Positions 44,191 to 52,657 of a stretch of 64,000 bases of DNA are shown here, piece by piece. A program made the translations under genes and the position numbers. The stretch spans positions 248,001 through 312,000 of the forward strand of contig NZ_KB822577.1 in assembly GCF_000364605.1 (NCBI RefSeq), given 5' to 3'. Positions within the stretch are counted from its first letter, which is position 1; the number at the start of each line of letters is the position of its first letter. The notes under the pieces are model-generated. The model saw nothing but the letters and a program-made list of their open reading frames with translations, did not search any database and was not told the DNA's origin. The DNA comes from Nocardioides sp. Iso805N. GTDB taxonomy: Bacteria; Actinomycetota; Actinomycetes; Propionibacteriales; Nocardioidaceae.

Positions 44191-44238
44191 GGTTCCGGCG
44201 CTGACAAGGGCTGCCCGGCATGCGCCTGTCGCGGGGCG

Positions 44239-44967
44239 TCAGACCGCGACGCGGCCGCCGTCGGCAGGCAGGATCGCGCCGTAGACGAAGCTCGCGTCGT
44301 CGGAGGCGAGGAAGGCGACGGCAGCGGCGATCTCCTCGGGGGTGGCGCCGTGTCCGGCCGGCGTGCTGGAGGCCAGGACGTCGAACATCTCGCCCATGGC
44401 TGCACTGGCCGGGGTGCGTGTCGGGCCGGGCGCGACGGTGTTGACCCGGACGCCCTGGGCGGCGTACTCCGCGGTCCAGGCCTTGGTGAGCGACTCGATC
44501 GCAGCCTTGGAGGCGCCGTAGACGGCGAGGCCGTCCATGCCGATGGTGGCGGCCATGGTGGAGACGTTGATGATGGCTCCGCCACCCCTGGCCGCCATCC
44601 GTGGGGCGATCGTGGCGGTGAGGAAGAACGGCGCCTTGACGTTGACGTCGAACGTCAGGTCGAAGGAATCCTGCGTGGTCTGGGCGGTCGGGCCACCGGG
44701 GAAGACCCCAGCGTTGTTGACGAGGATGTCGACGTCGCTCGCCGCCTCGGCGAGCCGCTGGACGTCCGCGAAGTCCCCCAGGTCGGCGGAGATGAAGCGG
44801 GCATGTCCACCGGCGGCCGCGATGGTGGCGACCACCTCATCGCCCCGGACCCGATCGCGGCCCGTGATGATCACCGCGGCGCCCTGGCTCGCGAGTCGCT
44901 CGGCGACGGCGCGGCCGATGCCGGACGTTGCGCCGGTGACGAGTGCTGTCTTGCCTGTGAGTGTCAT
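44239..44967 (-). CDS. SDR family oxidoreductase
   Basis: The 242-residue classical short-chain dehydrogenase has TGATSGIG, NNAGVF, the Ser of NVSTMAA and YGASK (catalytic Tyr/Lys), and a C-terminal PADGGRVAV. The Arg in TGRDRVRG after strand 2 suggests NADP preference. It is regulated by the divergent TetR protein, since a perfect operator lies in its promoter. The substrate is unknown. Confidence 0.93.
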   Translation of the reverse strand: MTLTGKTALVTGATSGIGRAVAERLASQGAAVIITGRDRVRGDEVVATIAAAGGHARFISADLGDFADVQRLAEAASDVDILVNNAGVFPGGPTAQTTQDSFDLTFDVNVKAPFFLTATIAPRMAARGGGAIINVSTMAATIGMDGLAVYGASKAAIESLTKAWTAEYAAQGVRVNTVAPGPTRTPASAAMGEMFDVLASSTPAGHGATPEEIAAAVAFLASDDASFVYGAILPADGGRVAV

Positions 44968-45010
44968 GCCTGTGCTCCCTGCTCTGCCGGTACTGGCCGG
45001 CCGGATAAAA

Positions 45011-45026
45011 TGGATTGCGCAATCCA
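45011..45026. promoter_or_regulatory. TetR operator O1 at the SDR promoter
   Basis: A perfect 16-bp palindrome, TGGATTGCGCAATCCA. It lies directly upstream of a possible -10 for the SDR gene (TTTTAT, 45010-45005 on the minus strand). Confidence 0.85.
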
Positions 45027-45038
45027 AACTAGCACGAA

Positions 45039-45079
45039 ATGGATTGCTTGATCCATTACGTTGGTAGGATGTGGCCATG
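45039..45079 (+). promoter_or_regulatory. TetR operator O2 and leaderless tetR promoter
   Basis: ATGGAT-N6-ATCCAT (45039-45056) shares the half-sites of O1, with centres 29 bp apart. TAGGAT (45065-45070) follows, six nucleotides before ATG 45077. Each of the two divergent promoters thus has its own operator. Confidence 0.8.
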
Positions 45080-45691
45080 AGCACCTCGGCCGCGTCCTCG
45101 CCGCGTCGTCTGACGCGCAAGGGACAGGAGACGCGCCAGCGCATCGTGGGGGCTGCGGCCGACCTGATCTTCGAGCAGGGTGTCGCGCGCACGACGATCG
45201 AGGAGGTCCGTGCTGCGGCGGGTGTCTCCAGCTCGCAGCTGTACCACTACTTCGACGACAAGCCCGCCCTGGTTCGAGCGGTCATCGAGCACCAGTCCGA
45301 CGTCATCGTCGGCGGTCAGGAGACGTTCGATCTCAGCACGCTGGAAGGCATCCGCACCTGGCGCGACTGGGTCGTGCAGCACCAGCGCGAGACCTCCTGC
45401 GTCGGTGGCTGCCCGATCGGCTCCCTGGGAAGCGAGTTGGCCGAGACCGATTCCCAAGGCCGCGACCAGGTCGCCGCGGGGTTCAAGCGGTGGGAAGCGA
45501 GCATCCGTCGGGGCCTCCGCGAGATGCATGCCCAGGGGCGCCTGTCGTCCGAGACTGATCCGGACGCGCTCGCCCTGGCGCTGCTCGCCGCGCTCCAGGG
45601 AGGCTTGCTGTTGACCCAGATCGAGCGCGACACCACGGCTCTGGAGGCCGCCCTCGACGCGATGCTGGACCTGATCGCCCGTCGTTCGTGA
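45077..45691 (+). CDS. TetR/AcrR family repressor (LmrA/YxaF-like)
   Basis: The 204-residue protein has an N-terminal helix-turn-helix (TTIEEVRAAAGVSSSQLYHYFDDKPALVRAVI) and a C-terminal ligand domain with CVGGCPIGSLGSELAE, a Cys-containing motif of the LmrA/YxaF group. It should repress itself and the divergent SDR gene through O1 and O2. ATG 45077 is preferred over GTG 45071 because of the spacing from the -10. Confidence 0.93.
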   Translation: MSTSAASSPRRLTRKGQETRQRIVGAAADLIFEQGVARTTIEEVRAAAGVSSSQLYHYFDDKPALVRAVIEHQSDVIVGGQETFDLSTLEGIRTWRDWVVQHQRETSCVGGCPIGSLGSELAETDSQGRDQVAAGFKRWEASIRRGLREMHAQGRLSSETDPDALALALLAALQGGLLLTQIERDTTALEAALDAMLDLIARRS

Positions 45692-45798
45692 GATGAGCAC
45701 GCGGAGCCGCCGCCATTGCCGTGTAACGGCGGCGAAAACCTTGTGGCGGCAGCCGTAAACACCGTGTGACGCACCCCTCGGGTCGCCGGCGCAGGACC

Positions 45799-45804
45799 TA
45801 GCGT
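45799..45804 (+). promoter_or_regulatory. Possible -10 box upstream of the amidohydrolase gene
   Basis: TAGCGT lies 55 nt before ATG 45860, which has its own GGGAGGA ribosome binding site, so this transcript would be leadered. The rest of the 45692-45859 gap shows nothing else. Confidence 0.35.
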
Positions 45805-45859
45805 CGTGGCGGGACGCGGGACCCCACCCGTGCCCCGCGCCACACGACGGGAGGACCCG

Positions 45860-47203
45860 ATGACCCACCTCATTCGCGGCGGCTGGGTGATGAGCCCCGA
45901 GCCGATCGCGGACGGCGCCGTACTCGTCGAACGCGACCGCATCCTCGCCGTCGGGTCCTACCGCGAGCTGGCCGCCGCGCACCCGGAGGCACCGGTCCAC
46001 GGGAGTGCGCACGACATCGTGACGCCCGGCTTCGTCAACACCCACGGCCACTTCTCCGAGGGCCTGGTCACCGGCATCGGCAGCGACCTGACGCTGTGGG
46101 AGTGGATCCACGACCTGATCAACCCGCTGCGTCCGCACTACACGCCCGAGATCGCGTACGTCGGCACCCTCGTGGCCGGCATCCAGATGCTGCGCTCGGG
46201 TGTCACCACGGCCAACGACATGTTCGTCTGCGACCCGGGCACCGCCGCACCGATCACGCCGCACGTGGTGCGCGCGCTCGACGACCTGCGGCTGCGCGGC
46301 GTTGTCTCGTTCGGCGCGGGGGACCAGCGACCGGGTGCGAGCATCGCTGCCGAGTTCGAGGAGCACCAGGCGCTGGAGGAGGCGGCGAAGTCCTCCCGGC
46401 TCTCCACCTTCCGGGTCGGGGTCGGTGCGCTGGGACTCCAGTCGGACGCGATGTTCACCGAGACGGTGCGCTACGCCATCGAGAGCGGGCACGGCGTGCA
46501 CATGCACGTCCAGGAGATCCGCGAGGAGGTCACCGCCACCCACCAGCGGACCGGCCGCACCGTCGTCGGGCACTGCGCGCACGAGGGACTCTTCGCGGCC
46601 CCGACGCTGGCCGCGCACTGCGTGTGGGTCGACCGCGCCGACCGGCAGCTCATGGCGGAGCATCGCGTCGGCGTCGCCCACAACCCGGTCGCCAACGGCA
46701 TCCTGGCCTCGGGCATCGCCCCGGTGGCCGAGCTGCGCCAGCTCGGCGTCGACGTCGGCATCGGGGTGGACGGTGCGGCCTCGAACGACAGCCAGGACTA
46801 CCTCCAGGCGATCAAGACCGCGGCCCTGCTGGCCCGGGTCCGCGACCTGCAGGCCACCGCCATGCATGCCCGGGAGGCCTTCGAGATGGCGACGATCGGG
46901 GGCGCGCGTGCGCTCCGGATGGAGAGCGAGATCGGCTCGGTCGAGGTCGGCAAGAAGGCCGACCTGGTCGTCCTCGACGGCTCCGGTCCGACGCTCGCCA
47001 ACGTCCACGACCCCTACCAGGCGGTCGTCTTCGTGGCCGGGAGCCGGGAGGTCAAGGAGGTCTGGGTCGACGGAGAGCTCAGCCTTGCCGACGGCGAGGT
47101 GGTGAGTGTCGACGTCGCCGAGGTCGTGCAGCGCTCGCGGCCGCTGGCCACCGAGCTGGTCTCGCGGGCGGGACTCCGGCGGTTGTCGGTGCTGGCCAGG
47201 TAG
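45860..47203 (+). CDS. Amidohydrolase family protein (ATZ/TRZ/deaminase type)
   Basis: The 447-residue TIM-barrel metal hydrolase keeps a canonical metal set: HGH in NTHGHFSEG, the HxHxxE element HMHVQE, His in AHCVWVDRA and Asp in GVDGAASND. This is the layout of aminohydrolases acting on purines, s-triazines or S-adenosylhomocysteine-like compounds. It is convergent with another amidohydrolase gene, 6 bp away, that has lost two of these residues. Its location in a nitrogen-catabolism region suggests deamination or dechlorination-type hydrolysis of an N-heterocycle. Confidence 0.88.
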   Translation: MTHLIRGGWVMSPEPIADGAVLVERDRILAVGSYRELAAAHPEAPVHGSAHDIVTPGFVNTHGHFSEGLVTGIGSDLTLWEWIHDLINPLRPHYTPEIAYVGTLVAGIQMLRSGVTTANDMFVCDPGTAAPITPHVVRALDDLRLRGVVSFGAGDQRPGASIAAEFEEHQALEEAAKSSRLSTFRVGVGALGLQSDAMFTETVRYAIESGHGVHMHVQEIREEVTATHQRTGRTVVGHCAHEGLFAAPTLAAHCVWVDRADRQLMAEHRVGVAHNPVANGILASGIAPVAELRQLGVDVGIGVDGAASNDSQDYLQAIKTAALLARVRDLQATAMHAREAFEMATIGGARALRMESEIGSVEVGKKADLVVLDGSGPTLANVHDPYQAVVFVAGSREVKEVWVDGELSLADGEVVSVDVAEVVQRSRPLATELVSRAGLRRLSVLAR

Positions 47204-47209
47204 GGGCGC

Positions 47210-48499
47210 TCACGCCACCGGCGTACGCCGCAGCCGCTCGCGCAGCCGCGCGACCAATTCCTGCTCGTCGATCGTGGTGAGCCGGTAGTCGTGCACTACG
47301 ACGCGGCCTCCCACGATCACGTGTCGCGGCCGGCGACCGGGTGATCCCCACAGCAGGCCGGCCACGGGATCGGCGATGCCGGCGTCCGCCACACCGCCGA
47401 CGTCCCAGACGCAGGCGTCGCCCGCCGTACCCGGTCCGAGGTGGCCGAGGTCGGACCGGCCGAGCCCGGCGGCCGAGCCCGCCGTCGCCATCCCCAGCAC
47501 GGTGCGGGCCGGGAGCTGGGGGCCCACCAGGCCGGAGACCTGCATGGCGAGGCGAGCGTCGGCGAGCAGGTGGCCGGCGTCGTTGCTGCCGCCGCCGCTG
47601 GTCCCGAGCCCCGTCGCGATCCCCGCCGCGAGCAGCGCGGCGACCGGTGCGACACCCCAGCCCATCGGTACGTCGCACCCCGGCGCATGCGTCGCCGACA
47701 CCCCGGCCGCGGCGAGCCGGGCGATCTCCGCCTCGGTGACGTCGCACAGGTGGGCGATCGTCACGCCGGGCTCGAGCCAGCCCCACTCCTCGAGCAGGTC
47801 GAGCGGGCGGCGGCCGTAGTGCTCCAGCGCGATGGCGGTGTCGACCTGCTCGTTGGCCTGGGTACGACGCCGCAGCCCGTGCCGCAGCGCCACCTCGCGC
47901 AGCGCCGCGAACGTCTCCCGGCCGTCGGAGTGCACGCCCGCCGGCCCGACCGCGAGCTGGAGCATCCCGTCGGCGCTGACGCCGCCGGGCGCGCCGGGAA
48001 GCAACGCCGCGAGGATCGCCTCGGCCGACGCCGCGGCCCGGGCGGCGTCGTCCCGCGCCGAGCCACGCACGAAGACCAGCCGCTGACCCACCTCCCGTGC
48101 TGCCGAGGTGGTCGCCGCGGCCAGCTCCACGGTCGCGTCCGCGGAGGCATCGTGCGGCCAGTTGAGGTGGTGGTCGGCCACGGTCGTCACACCGCACAGC
48201 AGCCCCTCGGCAACGCCCACGCTCGCTGCCAGCCCGTACATCTCCGGATCGTGCCCGGCCCGGCCGTAGGCCGCTGCCATCGTGGGCAGCCACGCGCTCA
48301 TGGCCACCCCCCGGGTGCCGGGCAAGGTGCGGAACGCGCTCTGCAGCAGGTGGTGGTGGGCGTTGACCAGGCCGGGTGTGACCACACAGTCACCGACGTC
48401 GATGGTCTCCTCGGCGGTGCTCGGCAGGACGAGATCGCCCTGCCTCTCGGCGCCGTCGACCTCACCGACGATGGCCACGGCGTTGGTCAGCGTGAGCAT
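47210..48499 (-). CDS. Amidohydrolase-like protein with altered metal site (8-oxoguanine deaminase-like)
   Basis: The 429-residue protein aligns with the 8-oxoguanine/cytosine deaminase group. It keeps His48/His50 (NAHHHLL) and His250 (IAHLCD), but the HxH of strand 5 reads RTQANE (Gln214 for His, Glu217 kept). The strand-8 Asp of GVDGSASND reads GTSGGGSND (Ser301). Two of the usual metal or catalytic ligands are thus missing, although the sequence is otherwise intact and not frameshifted. It may bind one metal with a changed chemistry or act non-catalytically. It lies 40 bp downstream of the reductase gene on the same strand. Confidence 0.82.
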   Translation of the reverse strand: MLTLTNAVAIVGEVDGAERQGDLVLPSTAEETIDVGDCVVTPGLVNAHHHLLQSAFRTLPGTRGVAMSAWLPTMAAAYGRAGHDPEMYGLAASVGVAEGLLCGVTTVADHHLNWPHDASADATVELAAATTSAAREVGQRLVFVRGSARDDAARAAASAEAILAALLPGAPGGVSADGMLQLAVGPAGVHSDGRETFAALREVALRHGLRRRTQANEQVDTAIALEHYGRRPLDLLEEWGWLEPGVTIAHLCDVTEAEIARLAAAGVSATHAPGCDVPMGWGVAPVAALLAAGIATGLGTSGGGSNDAGHLLADARLAMQVSGLVGPQLPARTVLGMATAGSAAGLGRSDLGHLGPGTAGDACVWDVGGVADAGIADPVAGLLWGSPGRRPRHVIVGGRVVVHDYRLTTIDEQELVARLRERLRRTPVA

Positions 48500-48539
48500 G
48501 CTTCTCCCCCTGTCGGTCTGCAGGTCGTCCGGTCCGGCG

Positions 48540-49481
48540 TCACAGGTCGAGCACCAGGCGTGGTGAGAGCGCGCGGGAGACGCAGATCATCAGGCTGCGG
48601 TCGTCCGCCTGCTCCTCGGGGGTCAGGACCGAGTCGCGGTGGTCGGCCCGGCCCTCCAGCAGCGGTGTTTCACAGGTGCCGCAGGTCCCCTCCCGGCACG
48701 AGGAGAGCACCAGCATCCCGGCCTCCTCGCAGACCTCGAGGATGGATCGGTCCGGCGCCACGGTGAGCACCTGGCCGCCGGCCTCGATCTCGAAGGCCAC
48801 CTCCTCGTGCTGCTCGTGCGCCTTGGGCACGAACCGCTCGAAGCGCACCGACCCGGCCGGGGCATCGGCGGAGAGCCGCTCGGCCTCCTCGATCAGCCGC
48901 GCGGGCCCGCAGCAGTAGACCGCCCGGTCCGCGTGACGGGCCTCGGCGAGCGCGCCGGCCAGGTCGAGTCTCCGCTCGGAGGCGGGGTAGGCGCTTACGC
49001 GCTCGCCGTACGCCTCCTCCAGCGAGGCCAGGTAGGCCATCGCCTCGCGACTGCGGCCGGCGTAGGCGAGGGACCAGTCGGTGCCGGCCTCCTCGGCGGC
49101 GGCGATCATCGAGAGCAGCGGCGTGATGCCGATGCCGCCGGCGATGAAGAGGGCCGGGCGGCTGGGCTCGAAGGAGAAGTGCTGGCGCGGCACCCTGGCC
49201 GGGACGGGGGTGCCGACCGGCAACATGTCGTGGACGTACGCCGATCCGCCGCGCCCGGCCGGCTCGCGCAGCACCGCCACCGTCCAGGCGTCGTCGGCGC
49301 GGGGTCCGCACAGGGAGTACTGGCGTTCGGTGCCGTCCGGCAGCACCAGGTCGACGTGCGCGCCGGGCTCCCAGGAGGGGAGTGCCCGGCCCTCGGCGTG
49401 CTCGAGGCGCAGCTCCAGGACGCCGACGGCGATGGCGCGGCGCTCGGCCACGCGCAAGGGGATCAGACGGTCCGCGGTCAT
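48540..49481 (-). CDS. PDR/VanB-family oxidoreductase without a nearby oxygenase
   Basis: The 313-residue reductase has a flavin domain (RQYSLCGP), NAD domain (FIAGGIGITPLLSMI, VYCCGPARLI) and a C-terminal 2Fe-2S domain (SSCREGTCGTCETPL plus Cys in MICVSRA). Such proteins normally feed a Rieske or heme oxygenase, but none is encoded in this cluster. ATG 49481 was chosen over TTG 49490. It starts the minus-strand operon that leads into the altered amidohydrolase, sharing its control region with the operon at 49647. Confidence 0.92.
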   Translation of the reverse strand: MTADRLIPLRVAERRAIAVGVLELRLEHAEGRALPSWEPGAHVDLVLPDGTERQYSLCGPRADDAWTVAVLREPAGRGGSAYVHDMLPVGTPVPARVPRQHFSFEPSRPALFIAGGIGITPLLSMIAAAEEAGTDWSLAYAGRSREAMAYLASLEEAYGERVSAYPASERRLDLAGALAEARHADRAVYCCGPARLIEEAERLSADAPAGSVRFERFVPKAHEQHEEVAFEIEAGGQVLTVAPDRSILEVCEEAGMLVLSSCREGTCGTCETPLLEGRADHRDSVLTPEEQADDRSLMICVSRALSPRLVLDL

Positions 49482-49619
49482 GGGCGTCAACCTAGCCTTG
49501 GAACAGACGTCTCAGGGCCGTCCGAGGTGCCTCCACGCGGGAGGCTGCGCAGAAGTTCAGGCGCTGGTAACACGCGGCAACATGCGGAAATATTGCCCGG
49601 CCCTGCTCTTTACACCGAG

Positions 49620-49649
49620 GAAACGAGCGTTTCGTACGTTCCTTCCATG
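49620..49649 (+). promoter_or_regulatory. Operator GAAACG-AG-CGTTTC and leaderless promoter
   Basis: The palindrome (49620-49633) ends 1 nt before the -10 box TACGTT (49635-49640), which is six nucleotides before ATG 49647. An operator in the spacer implies repression. The same GAAAC-N4-GTTTC pattern occurs in front of the ureide operon at 62470-62483. A second loose dyad GGCAA/TTGCC lies at 49576-49597. Confidence 0.7.
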
Positions 49650-50879
49650 ACCTCCCTGCCCACCTCGGTGACGCTGCTGCGACACGCCACCCTCGCCGAC
49701 GGCGGGCGCTGCGACGTGGTGCTCAACGGGCCGGTCATCAGCAGCCTCGCCCCGGCGGGCAGCGTGCCTGTCACGGACCCCGAGGAGACGATCGATCTCG
49801 ACGGGTGGCTGCTACTCACCGCGCCGGCCGAGCCGCACGCGCACCTGGACAAGGCGCTCAGCTTCGACCTGATCGACCCGCCGCACGGCGACCTCGGCTC
49901 CGCGATCGCCTCCTGGACGGCGTACGCCGGGACCATGACGGTCGACTCGATCGTCGAGCGGGCCCGTGCCCAGGCGCTCGCCATGCTGGCCAACGGCATC
50001 ACCGCGATCCGCACCCACGTCGATGTCCACCCCGGTGCGCCTACCCGAGGCGCCGAGGCGCTGGTGCGGGTCCGCGACGAGCTGGCCGGCCTGGTCGACA
50101 TCGAGCTGGTGGCGCTGTGCAGCACCTTCGCCGGTGACGCCGACATCGAGGCCGCGCTCGACGCCGGCCTCGACCTCGTCGGCGGCGCACCGCACCTGGC
50201 CGAGGACCCCGCCGGAGAGGTACGCCGGCTGGTCGCCGTCGCCCGTCGGCGCGGCCTCGGCATGGACCTGCACACCGACGAGAGCCTGGACGGCCCGGTC
50301 ACCCTCGACGTCTACGCCCGCGCCGTGCGCGACCTGCCCCGCGACCGGCAGTACTCGGCCGGGCACTGCTGCCGGCTCGGCACGATGCCGCCGGACCAGC
50401 TCGCGGAGATGGTCGAGGAGGTCAGGCTCTCCGACATCGGCGTGATCGCGAACCCGATCACCAACCTCTACCTGCAGGGTTGGCAGCACTCCGTGGCCAA
50501 GCCACGCGGACTGACCGCGCTGCGCGAGCTCATCGACGCCGGCGTCCGGGTCGCCGCCGGCGCTGACAACGTCCGCGACCCGTTCAACCCGGTAGGGCGC
50601 AGCGACGCCTTCGAGACCGCCTCCCTGCTGGTCAGCGCCGGCCACCTGTCCCCGGCCGAGGCCTGGCACCTGGTCAGCGACGGCGCGCGCTCGGTGATGG
50701 GCCTGCCCCTCGCCGGTCCTCGTGCCGGCGCCCGCGCGGAGCTGCTCGCCGTCCGCGCGACCAACCTGCTCGACGCCATCGCCAACGCTCCGGCCGACCG
50801 GGTCGTCATCCACGCCGGTCGCGTCGTCGCCCGATCCGCGCTGCACCGCAGCGTCGCCGTACCCGTGTTGTCCGCCTGA
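49647..50879 (+). CDS. Amidohydrolase family protein (cytosine deaminase-like)
   Basis: The 410-residue CodA-like hydrolase has HAHLDKAL (HxH), HTDESL, GHCCRLG and GADNVRDPFNPVG with the metal Asp, so the active site looks complete. CodA-type enzymes deaminate or hydrolyse cyclic amidines such as cytosine, isoguanine or creatinine-like rings. It is the first gene of a seven-gene plus-strand operon containing an importer, so the imported compound is its likely substrate. Confidence 0.88.
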   Translation: MTSLPTSVTLLRHATLADGGRCDVVLNGPVISSLAPAGSVPVTDPEETIDLDGWLLLTAPAEPHAHLDKALSFDLIDPPHGDLGSAIASWTAYAGTMTVDSIVERARAQALAMLANGITAIRTHVDVHPGAPTRGAEALVRVRDELAGLVDIELVALCSTFAGDADIEAALDAGLDLVGGAPHLAEDPAGEVRRLVAVARRRGLGMDLHTDESLDGPVTLDVYARAVRDLPRDRQYSAGHCCRLGTMPPDQLAEMVEEVRLSDIGVIANPITNLYLQGWQHSVAKPRGLTALRELIDAGVRVAAGADNVRDPFNPVGRSDAFETASLLVSAGHLSPAEAWHLVSDGARSVMGLPLAGPRAGARAELLAVRATNLLDAIANAPADRVVIHAGRVVARSALHRSVAVPVLSA

Positions 50880-50898
50880 GACGCCCCAAGGAGCTCCC

Positions 50899-51669
50899 GT
50901 GACCCTCACCGCTGAGCCCGCCGCACCACCGACCGGGGTGCTGCTCGACTTCAAGAACACCGAGATGACCTTCCCCAACGGGACGGTGGCGCTGCGCGGT
51001 GTCGACCTCACCGTGCGTCGGGGCGAGTTCGTCTCGGTCGTCGGCCCCTCCGGTTGCGGCAAGTCGACCCTGCTGCGGATCGCCTCGGGTCTCGAGACGG
51101 CCTCCGACGGCGTCGCGAGCGTCAACACCGACCACATCGGCTACGTCTTCCAGGACGCCACCCTGCTGCCGTGGCGCAACGTCACCAAGAACGTCGAGCT
51201 CCTGGCCGAGCTGGACGGACGGACGTCGCGATCGGCCCGCGCGACCAAGGCTGCCAAGGCGATCGAGCTGGTGGGCCTGCAGGGCTTCGAGAAGTCGCTG
51301 CCGCGCCAGCTCTCCGGCGGCATGCGGATGCGCGTCTCGCTGGCCCGCTCGCTCACCCTCGACCCCGAGCTCTTCCTCTTCGACGAGCCCTTCGGCGCGC
51401 TCGACGAGATCACCCGCGAGCGCCTCAACGACGAGCTGCTGCGGCTCTTCGTCGCGCAGCGGTTCGCCGGGCTGTTCATCACCCACTCCGTCTCCGAGGC
51501 GGTCTACCTCTCGACCAAGGTCGTGGTGATGTCGGGCCGGCCCGGCAACGTCGTCGACACCTTCGAGGTGCCGTTCGACATGCCTCGCGATCCCGACATC
51601 CGCTTCACCCCCGAGTTCGGCGAGCTCGTCGGCCGGGTCTCCCGTGCGCTGAGGGAAGGACACCGCTGA
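50899..51669 (+). CDS. ABC transporter ATP-binding protein (SsuB/TauB type)
   Basis: The 256-residue ATPase has Walker A GPSGCGKST, Q-loop YVFQDATLLPW, signature LSGGMRMRVSLARSL, Walker B LFLFDEPFGALD and H-loop THS. The subfamily serves nitrate, sulfonate, taurine and pyrimidine-precursor importers. GTG 50899 has AAGGAG 8 nt upstream. It overlaps the permease start by one base. Confidence 0.94.
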   Translation: MTLTAEPAAPPTGVLLDFKNTEMTFPNGTVALRGVDLTVRRGEFVSVVGPSGCGKSTLLRIASGLETASDGVASVNTDHIGYVFQDATLLPWRNVTKNVELLAELDGRTSRSARATKAAKAIELVGLQGFEKSLPRQLSGGMRMRVSLARSLTLDPELFLFDEPFGALDEITRERLNDELLRLFVAQRFAGLFITHSVSEAVYLSTKVVVMSGRPGNVVDTFEVPFDMPRDPDIRFTPEFGELVGRVSRALREGHR

Positions 51670-52556
51670 TGGCCGCGACCGAAGCAGCCGAGACGACCGA
51701 GACGACCGAGACGACCGAGACGACCGGGGACACGGCGACTGCCGCGACCCCGACGCACCGGCGGCCCAGTCCGCTGAGCCGACTCGGGCGTGCGCCGTGG
51801 TGGAAGGTGCTGGTCGTCTTCGCGGCGCTGATCGGGCTCTGGTACGCCGCCGCCAAGCACTACGCCGACAAGGGCCTGCCCTACCTCGTGCCCTACCCGC
51901 ACGACGTCTTCCACGCGATGTTCCTGGACTCCACGACCCGGCACGACCTGGTGGTGGCGCTGTGGCGCTCCACCGAGGTAGCGCTGACGGGCCTGGCGAT
52001 CGCGATCGTGATCGGCATGGCCTGGGCGGTGCTGATGGCGCAGGCGAAGTGGATCGAGCAGTCGCTCTACCCCTACGCGGTGATCCTGCAGTGCATCCCG
52101 ATCCTGGCGCTCGTCCCCCTGATCGGAGCGCTGGCCGGCTACGAGTTCAAGTCCCGCGTGATCGTCACCGTGATGATCTCGCTGTTCCCGATGGTGTCCA
52201 ACACCCTCTTCGGCCTGCAGGCCACCGACCAGGGGCAGCGCGAGCTCTTCCAGCTGCAGGGCGCCCGTGCCTGGACCCGGCTCGCCAAGCTGCAGATCCC
52301 GGCGGCGCTGCCGAGCATCTTCGTCGGCCTGCGGATCGCCGCCGGACTGTCGGTGATCGGCTCGATCGTCGGCGACCAGTTCTTCCAGCGCGGAACTCCC
52401 GGGCTCGGGGTCCTGATCCAGGTCGACGCCTCGCGCCTGCTCGGGCCCGAGATGTACGCCGCCATCCTCACGGCCTCCCTGCTGGGCGTCGCCGTGTTCC
52501 TGCTCTTCGGGCTTCTCGGGAAGCTCGCGATCGGCCGCTGGTACTCGTTCCGCTGA
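51669..52556 (+). CDS. ABC transporter permease
   Basis: The 295-residue protein has six transmembrane helices and the EAA-like loop ELFQLQGARAWTRLAKLQIPAALPSIFVGL. The first 45 residues are cytoplasmic and include a run of ETT tripeptides encoded by four 9-bp repeats. It forms the importer with the ATPase and the binding protein encoded on either side. Confidence 0.93.
   Translation: MAATEAAETTETTETTETTGDTATAATPTHRRPSPLSRLGRAPWWKVLVVFAALIGLWYAAAKHYADKGLPYLVPYPHDVFHAMFLDSTTRHDLVVALWRSTEVALTGLAIAIVIGMAWAVLMAQAKWIEQSLYPYAVILQCIPILALVPLIGALAGYEFKSRVIVTVMISLFPMVSNTLFGLQATDQGQRELFQLQGARAWTRLAKLQIPAALPSIFVGLRIAAGLSVIGSIVGDQFFQRGTPGLGVLIQVDASRLLGPEMYAAILTASLLGVAVFLLFGLLGKLAIGRWYSFR
51690..51725 (+). 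repeat. Four 9-bp tandem repeats in the permease gene
   Basis: GAGACGACC occurs four times in frame and encodes ETT repeats in the cytoplasmic N-terminus. Confidence 0.9.
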
Positions 52557-52657
52557 GCGAGGCGCGAGCCGATCATCCGCGGCCGAGGTCGTCCGCACCG
52601 TCCCAACCGCACCGTCCCAACCGCAGCACCCGCACCCACCCAAGGAAACGGAGAACC

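Noticed and set aside
47210..48499. Pseudogene call for the altered amidohydrolase
   Set aside because: The frame is full length with no stop or shift, and other conserved motifs are intact; changed ligands alone do not show decay.
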